Source: Timema cristinae (lineage: Eukaryota > Arthropoda > Insecta > Phasmatodea > Timematidae). From it: DNA of 64,000 nucleotides. The notes under the pieces were generated by a model that had not been told where the DNA came from, ran no database searches, and saw only the letters and a list, made by a program, of their open reading frames with translations. The position numbers were made by a program, and so were the translations under genes. Where the stretch lies: the NCBI GenBank assembly GCA_039000515.1, contig JBCFYV010000012.1, positions 42,472,355-42,536,354 on the forward strand. Direction: 5' to 3'. Positions 58,803 to 64,000 of this stretch are shown here, piece by piece; position 1 is the first letter of the stretch, and each line of letters opens with the position of its first letter.

Positions 58803-61203
58803 TATAGATTGTCCACGTGGTGATTATGTTAATCTTCACAATTACCTGGCCACTGCTGATTGGTCTTGTGTTTATTCTACTAAGGATATTAATTTGGTTG
58901 TAGATAATTTTATCAATTTAGTATAAAGGACATTCAAAACGCATATTCCTCAAATTACTATTCTTAAGGTGACCTGGTGGTCTAGGGGTAAGGTGTCAGA
59001 CTTCTATGCTGGCTGCCGGGGTTCAATCCTCGGTCCCGGCAAAGATTTATCTGATTACCAAACCCTTCCTTCACCTCTGACAAGACATCTTGTGAATGTG
59101 GGGAATGCCAGGCCTCCACCGTGGTTCGGATTCCACGTTAAACTGTAGGTCCTCCATTTCATCTCACAATCACCCTACCATTACACATTAGCGTAAGTGC
59201 GTATAACCCGAATGGGTAGTAAGACGCGGTGCTAATAATACTATTCTTAAGTCATCCAAATATCAGAATTGGTTTTCTGCTACTCTTAAATACTATGTTA
59301 GTAAAACAAAGATTAATTTTTTCAAAAAGTTTAAACAAACAAATAATAGTGTATTATATTCACATTTTTATCACTTTATAATTTACTTAAAACTACTTTG
59401 ATTATTGACAGAGAAAATTGGATGAGCTCAATAGATAATAGTATTAAAGGAAAACCCAAGGAATTTTGGAAACTTGTTAAAAATTAATGTGTGATTAAAG
59501 TTTCCCCGTATAATCTAGAAATTAATGGCTAGATTATAGCGGATTCTTTATTAATTACTAATGCATTTTGGACCTACTTTCATTCCTTTTATAATTCAGC
59601 CTTTCCTGTTTTACCCTGCCCCGTTATTGAAACTAGCGTGCTCTTGTATTCATGCCACATTACACCCGTGGATGTTGCTAATGCTATAAAAAATTGAGTT
59701 ATTCTAGGTGTGCAGGGACAGATGGAATTTCAAGTTTTATTGTTAAAGGTCGTATCAGCATTTTCAGTCTTGTGTTAACCTATATCTTTAACAGTAGCTT
59801 GTCAAATGAAATTTTTTCTCTTACATGGAAACAATCTGTTGTCATACCTATTAATAAAAAAGGGGCTAAAACAAATGTTTGTAATTTTAGACCAATCTCT
59901 TTTTAAACACTTTCCTTAATATTCTAGAAAATCATCCATGAGCATTCTTTCCACCATCTTAAAAATAAATTTTCAGATAATCAACATGAATTTATAAAAA
60001 ATAAATCTACTGTCACTAATTTACTAGAATTTCTTGGGCATGTTGCCTCTCAAGACTCTGCCCAAGGTCAGGTTGATACTATTTATTTTGACTAAAGTAA
60101 TACATTTTACTTATGTCAGCATAGCATTAATTAGCCTTTCTTACTAATAAGTAAGTTTGTTCATCAGTTATTTGCATGAAAGATCATTCACTATTGAAAT
60201 TTATTCACACACCGCAAATACATTTTTAGTCCCCTGTCGCATACCACAGGGTTCTAATAAGGTCCTCTTCTCTTTAATGTGTTTATTGAAGACATTGGTA
60301 AATATTTGAAATCATATAATTATTTACTCTTTGCTGATGATGTAAAATTATCTAAAATTATCAAATAAATTGCAGATTGTATAGATTTACAAAGTGACCA
60401 ATCATTGAAATTACTTGGATTTAATAAATTTATTACTTCATAATTTAAGAATGTAGACTGATTTTTATGTATGTTCAAAGCCCTCGTTAGATCTAACTTA
60501 GGTTGGAAAACGTTCAAAGAAAATGTATCGCTGCGTGCTATGATAAATTCTTTAGTAACCGGATTTATTATGATTATGACAGAATTCGAAACCTCTTAGG
60601 GCTCCAAACTCTCTTCTCGCGTGGACTTGATTGTGATGCCCCTTGTGTCTTAAATATTTTCAATAGCAAAATTTATTGCAAATTTTCCCTTGATCATGTA
60701 GGTGTTCAATATCCCTTCTCGGGCTTCTCGTAATCCAAATATATTTTTTCTCAATAGCTCTTATAAGGTAAGTCATATAGGTCGTTGTGTCCATAGCACC
60801 AATTATAGATTTGTCGAGTTCAATTTCTATCATAAAAGAAAAGCTAATCTCGGCGAGTTATTCAAGTAAATCCCATATCAATAATTTATCATGTAGAGGT
60901 TCTGCCTATAATATTTAAATCCACAATATTATGATTTATTTTTTGTGTATTGTTACTGTTTTTAACTACTCTTTAGTTTCTTGTTATTATTGATTTTTTC
61001 AGTCATATCAATTTTAATTACTATTTTCTACCGTAACTATTCATCAGTATGTATAAATATTTAGCTATTATTGTTTTTCTTATTTTCTCGTGTAATTATT
61101 ATGTATGTGTAAGGTACTTGTGCAAATTTCAGGGCTGGCCTCTTATAGGTCTTACGACTGTTGGCCAGCACTATAATAAAGGAAATTGAAATTGAAATTG
61201 AAA
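58803..61203 (+). pseudogene. CR1/jockey-like LINE ORF2 relic, interrupted by SINE2
   Basis: The plus strand reads CPRGDYVNLHNYLATADWS near 58815. After the SINE2 insertion it gives KSSKYQNWFSATLKYYVSKT, NWMSSIDNSIKGKPKEFWKL (about 59420-59480), CAGTDGISSFIVKG (59711), WKQSVVIPINKKGAKTNVCN and FRPISF (about 59827-59906), a decayed VPCRIPQGSN block (60230), and an intact catalytic box YLLFADDVKLSK (60321-60356). Later comes NVQRKCIAACYDKF (60510). These are the reverse transcriptase blocks of CR1/jockey-type LINEs in the right order. The 3' end (about 61140-61203) has CTTACGACTGTTGGCCAG and an ATTGAA repeat tail. There are many stops, and the 5' part (endonuclease) is missing. Confidence 0.88.
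58969..59238 (+). repeat. SINE2 copy inside the LINE
   Basis: A full-length SINE2 (head, B box GGGGTTCAATCCTCGG, body, tail ATAACCCGAATGGGTAGT) is bounded by TACTATTCTTAAG at 58956-58968 and 59239-59251, a perfect 13-bp target-site duplication of LINE sequence. Confidence 0.97.
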
Positions 61204-61205
61204 GT

Positions 61206-61495
61206 ATTATTACCACCACGTCTTACTACGCGTTCGGGTTATACGCACTTACGCTAATGTGTAGGCCTACTGGTAGGGTGATTGTGAGATGAAATGGAGG
61301 ACCTACAGTTTAACGTGGGATCCAAACCACGGTGGAGGCCTGGCATCCCATACATTCACAAGTTGTGATTAATACACGTTTTATCAGAGGGGAAGGAAGG
61401 GTTTGGCAATCAGATAAATCTGTGCAGAGACTGAGATTGAACCCCGTCACCTTATCAATGAAGTCTGACACTTTACCCCTAGGCCACCAGGTCAT
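61206..61495 (-). repeat. SINE2 copy directly after the LINE tail
   Basis: The reverse complement has the head TGGTGGCCTAGGGGTAAAG, a decayed B box (GGGGTTCAATCTCAG), body with a small insertion, and tail ATAACCCGAACGCGTAGT. It abuts the ATTGAA tail of the LINE. Confidence 0.9.
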
Positions 61496-62314
61496 CAATC
61501 TAATTAAAGTAAATACGCTACTATTACTAGGATCCTAATAGCTTAACAAGAAGATCTTAGAGATATCATAAAAAAATTGTTTTGAAATGTAAATTTGTAC
61601 AAAAATTCCAAAAATATCTAACACGTCACTTGGTTTTACTTGCAAGCGCTTCTCTGCTGAGGAATATTTGTAACTTCTCATATCCTTGCCCCACAAATCA
61701 GACACTCAGTACAAATAGTCCCATTTCAGCGAATATGAAATATGAAACATTTACTACAGTTCCAAATTCAGAGCCACCTAATTTATGTTTATATTTATTC
61801 TGTTTATTTATATCCAAGCTATCCTAATATAACTAAACCTAAGCAATGTTGAATTTTTAAAACGTATTATCACCAATACCCCCAAAAATGCTTTATTTCC
61901 AAGTTGATTTTTGGTGGCCGCATCATCCATACTTATTACCATCGATACATTTCAAATAAATATTTGATTTATTCCTCTTTGTTCAAGCGTAAAAAGTAAT
62001 TTGTTAAAGACTTAAAATAGCACGTCCTTAGAAGTCTCAATCTTTTCAATGTCTGATATATACTGTTTGAAATGGCAGGAAGTACAAAACATTAAGGGGA
62101 CATAATGATAAAAATAATATCTGCATGGACTCTGAAATATGAATATTTACATTTGAGTCATAACTAATTATACAGAGGTATTGAATTGGGAGCTTGGATA
62201 GCATGGCACGTGAACAGGAGTTCGTTTAAATTTTGCTAAAAAGAGAATGATTAAACATCCTGCAGTTGGAGTGGAGTAAACAATTCATCGATTGATCAAT
62301 TTCCTAGCAGCCTA
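61496..62314. other. AT-rich spacer
   Basis: An 81-codon open frame (61582-61827) has no known motif. Nothing else recognised. Confidence 0.5.
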
Positions 62315-62525
62315 CATTGGTGGGCACGTGGTATAAATATTAGGTCAACGCCTATGACAGAAGGTTCGAAGTTTGTATCCGGGACTTGATTAATTGTAGT
62401 TTTTCCTAGATAAATTCTCACTATCCCTCCACGCAAAAGTCGGTACATATTAATTTAAGCTCTTCTCAGCATTATATAAACATGGTAGTTAAAATTCACG
62501 TCACCTGAACGAGTAGGAAGATGGT
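62315..62525 (+). repeat. degraded SINE1 copy
   Basis: B-box-like AAGGTTCGAAGTTTGTATCC, body CACTATCCCTCCACGCAAAA, tail decayed to CACCTGAACGAGTAGGAAG. Confidence 0.65.
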
Positions 62526-63293
62526 TTGGTGAAAAAACAGTAGGTATTTTAATCCAGGAGGATTAGTATCCAACAGCAATATAATTCCTGATAAATATTT
62601 TTATAGGATTTTTGTGATAGCCTTTATAATCAACATATTAAAAGTCCTGACTTATCCAAGCTGTAACAAGTCCATTTTCTTGGAAAAATGGCCAATAAAG
62701 AGGTGCCTTATTTGTTTTTCAAAATTATCTTAAAAACGATTGATCTTAAGAAAAAAAAACCAAGAACCAAATATAAAGAGTGAAGATTTCCTACAAGATA
62801 GCTATTTTGTTTTTTCCAAATGTCAAATTTTTAAAAGTGACCTTTTTCAAATTAAAAAAAAAAAATCCTACACAAGAACAAATTAGTACTGCATGGGGTA
62901 TTGGAAATTATATAATGATAAATTAATGATCATGGTATTAACCATGTTTATGTTATAAGGGATGAATTTGGCATAGATAAGCTTACAAACGTAGTTGGGG
63001 GAGTTCCTTCAATACACACAAATGGCTTACTGAAAGAAGAGAGTATATAGCAATTTAAAATGTTATCTCATAAATAATTAACTTAAACCACAGATTTGTT
63101 CTTAATTATTTCGAAAATAATATCTGACATAGAGAATCTCATTTCCACACCACCTTTTACCGACTTAATGTGAAAGGGTAGGTAGTGTTGCCGCCACGTT
63201 TTTGTAAACGCAGTGTACACAGTAGGCCTAATTCAAGAAAGAGAAGTACTGAAGTCATTATTACAATTAGTACACATTTAACACATTAAACAT
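62526..63293. other. AT-rich spacer
   Basis: No gene or repeat recognised. Confidence 0.5.
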
Positions 63294-63308
63294 TTGTATC
63301 TACATTTT

Positions 63309-63314
63309 TACTAT

Positions 63315-63409
<95 letters not shown>

Positions 63410-63432
63410 TAATAATAATAATAATAATAATA
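63309..63432. repeat. (CTA)n then (ATA)n microsatellite
   Basis: About 100 bp of CTA followed by about 25 bp of ATA. The poly-Tyr/poly-Val frames through it are artefacts. Confidence 0.97.
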
Positions 63433-63539
63433 CACCTGTACCAGTATGTACAGTACTGTATAAAATTTCCCATTTTGAAAAACCTGAAGATTTTATATTG
63501 TCCAATCACAATCACCTTTGTCATAGATATTTGCAAGAT

Positions 63540-64000
63540 CAAATTATTCTACAAGTGATTCAGAGTAATTACTGCATCCAATTCCTTTACGACGGGCGCA
63601 AATATCGGTGCACATCATCCCAACCTTTTTGCATGAACAGCGACCATTGAAACCCTCCGTAGTTTGTCAGAAGCTGGTGATAGTATCGGGGTCTGGGCTG
63701 TATTCTGTTTTATTTAATTTCCATACTCAACCCTCTGGTTGCAATTTCCTCCCTTTCCACAACAGGCTCTTTCTTGATAGTAAGCCTTTAATAATCGCAT
63801 ACGAGCTGCATTTACTGTAGGAGGTGGAGTTTCAAATTTCACTTCTGTTTACTTCTTAGCAACAGAATGATTGAAACATTTGTACCGATATTCATCGAGC
63901 AACCTTTTGTAGCTGCCTACCACATACAAACCGAGAGCGAAAATATCCTCTACTAGGTGGATTTCAACTTGAATGTCATATTCCTCATTAAATGCATTTA
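63540..64000 (-). pseudogene. Cys-rich (CXC/tesmin-like) repeat-associated protein relic, continues past the window
   Basis: The minus strand from the edge reads NEEYDIQVEIHLVEDIFALG, LYVVGSYKRLLDEYRYKCFN, HSVAKK and a stop, then TPPPTVNAARMRLLKAYYQE. After a frameshift it reads WKLNKTEYSPDPDTI, a stop, then GRCSCKKVGMMCTDICARR and KGIGCSN (about 63640-63560). The PPT.AAR..R.Y.Q block followed by a C.C.K.G..C...C....G.GC.N cluster matches a protein family common in arthropod genomes as repeated, TE-associated genes with a tesmin/TSO1-like CXC zinc-binding end. Function is not established. Two stops and a frameshift show it is decayed. The N-terminal part lies beyond the right edge. Confidence 0.65.

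Noticed and set aside
63294..63545. Poly-Tyr and poly-Val frames
   Set aside because: Translation of (CTA)n/(ATA)n; the short non-repeat extensions have no motif.
26174..64000. Next exon of the receptor gene (TM3 onward)
   Set aside because: I looked for the expected Ala codon continuation and a DRY/ERY-type segment on the plus strand and did not find it.

Overview
This is an AT-rich, intron-rich animal nuclear sequence with almost no intact protein-coding potential. The repeat content (jockey/CR1-like and other LINE relics, tRNA-derived SINEs, piggyBac, PIF/Harbinger, hAT and Helitron relics), the long AT-rich spacers, and one exon resembling arthropod sulfakinin/cholecystokinin-like receptors all point to an arthropod, most likely an insect. 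The species cannot be named from the sequence alone. No prokaryotic features, CRISPR arrays or operons were seen.

Layout. 1-2290: jockey-type LINE pseudogene on the minus strand, cut by the window edge. 3095-4072: two SINE copies. 4330-4660: 56-bp tandem repeat. 4838-6416: internally deleted piggyBac element. 7290-8290: dispersed AT-rich repeat here called R1. 8560-8960: LINE C-terminal relic. 10.8-20.3 kb: SINEs, R1 copies, a perfect heat-shock-element-like motif at 14264 and an odd purine-rich tract. 20800-20853: hAT end. 21411-23705: DNA transposon with roughly 130-bp terminal inverted repeats (TIRs) around a decayed gene of an uncharacterised, widely repeated invertebrate protein family. 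26059-26173: the receptor exon. 26.6-27.8 kb: foldback structure inserted in a SINE. 29.8-31.7 kb: TIR element carrying an 84-bp minisatellite. 34.5-36.1 kb: hairpin MITE next to a Helitron helicase relic. 37.2-39.5 kb: GC-rich block, tRNA-like head, SINE and a (CATA)n array. 40-53 kb: small dispersed repeats, SINEs, and a possible minus-strand exon at 49837-50151. 54-62 kb: dense SINE cluster with a Harbinger relic and a CR1/jockey-like LINE, each interrupted by a SINE2 with target-site duplications. 63.3-64 kb: microsatellite and a Cys-rich (CXC-like) protein relic.

Two SINE families dominate. SINE1 has a good tRNA-type A box and B box and occurs about 16 times. SINE2 has a different tRNA-like head and occurs six times. 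Both end in the same 3' tail, so they probably share one LINE partner for retrotransposition. Nested insertions give a relative chronology: Harbinger and the CR1-like LINE are older than SINE2, and at least one SINE1 is older than the foldback element.

The only convincing host-gene sequence is the receptor exon on the plus strand. The rest of the window is probably its introns or flanking intergenic DNA. All boundaries were read by eye and are approximate unless a target-site duplication or splice site is cited.
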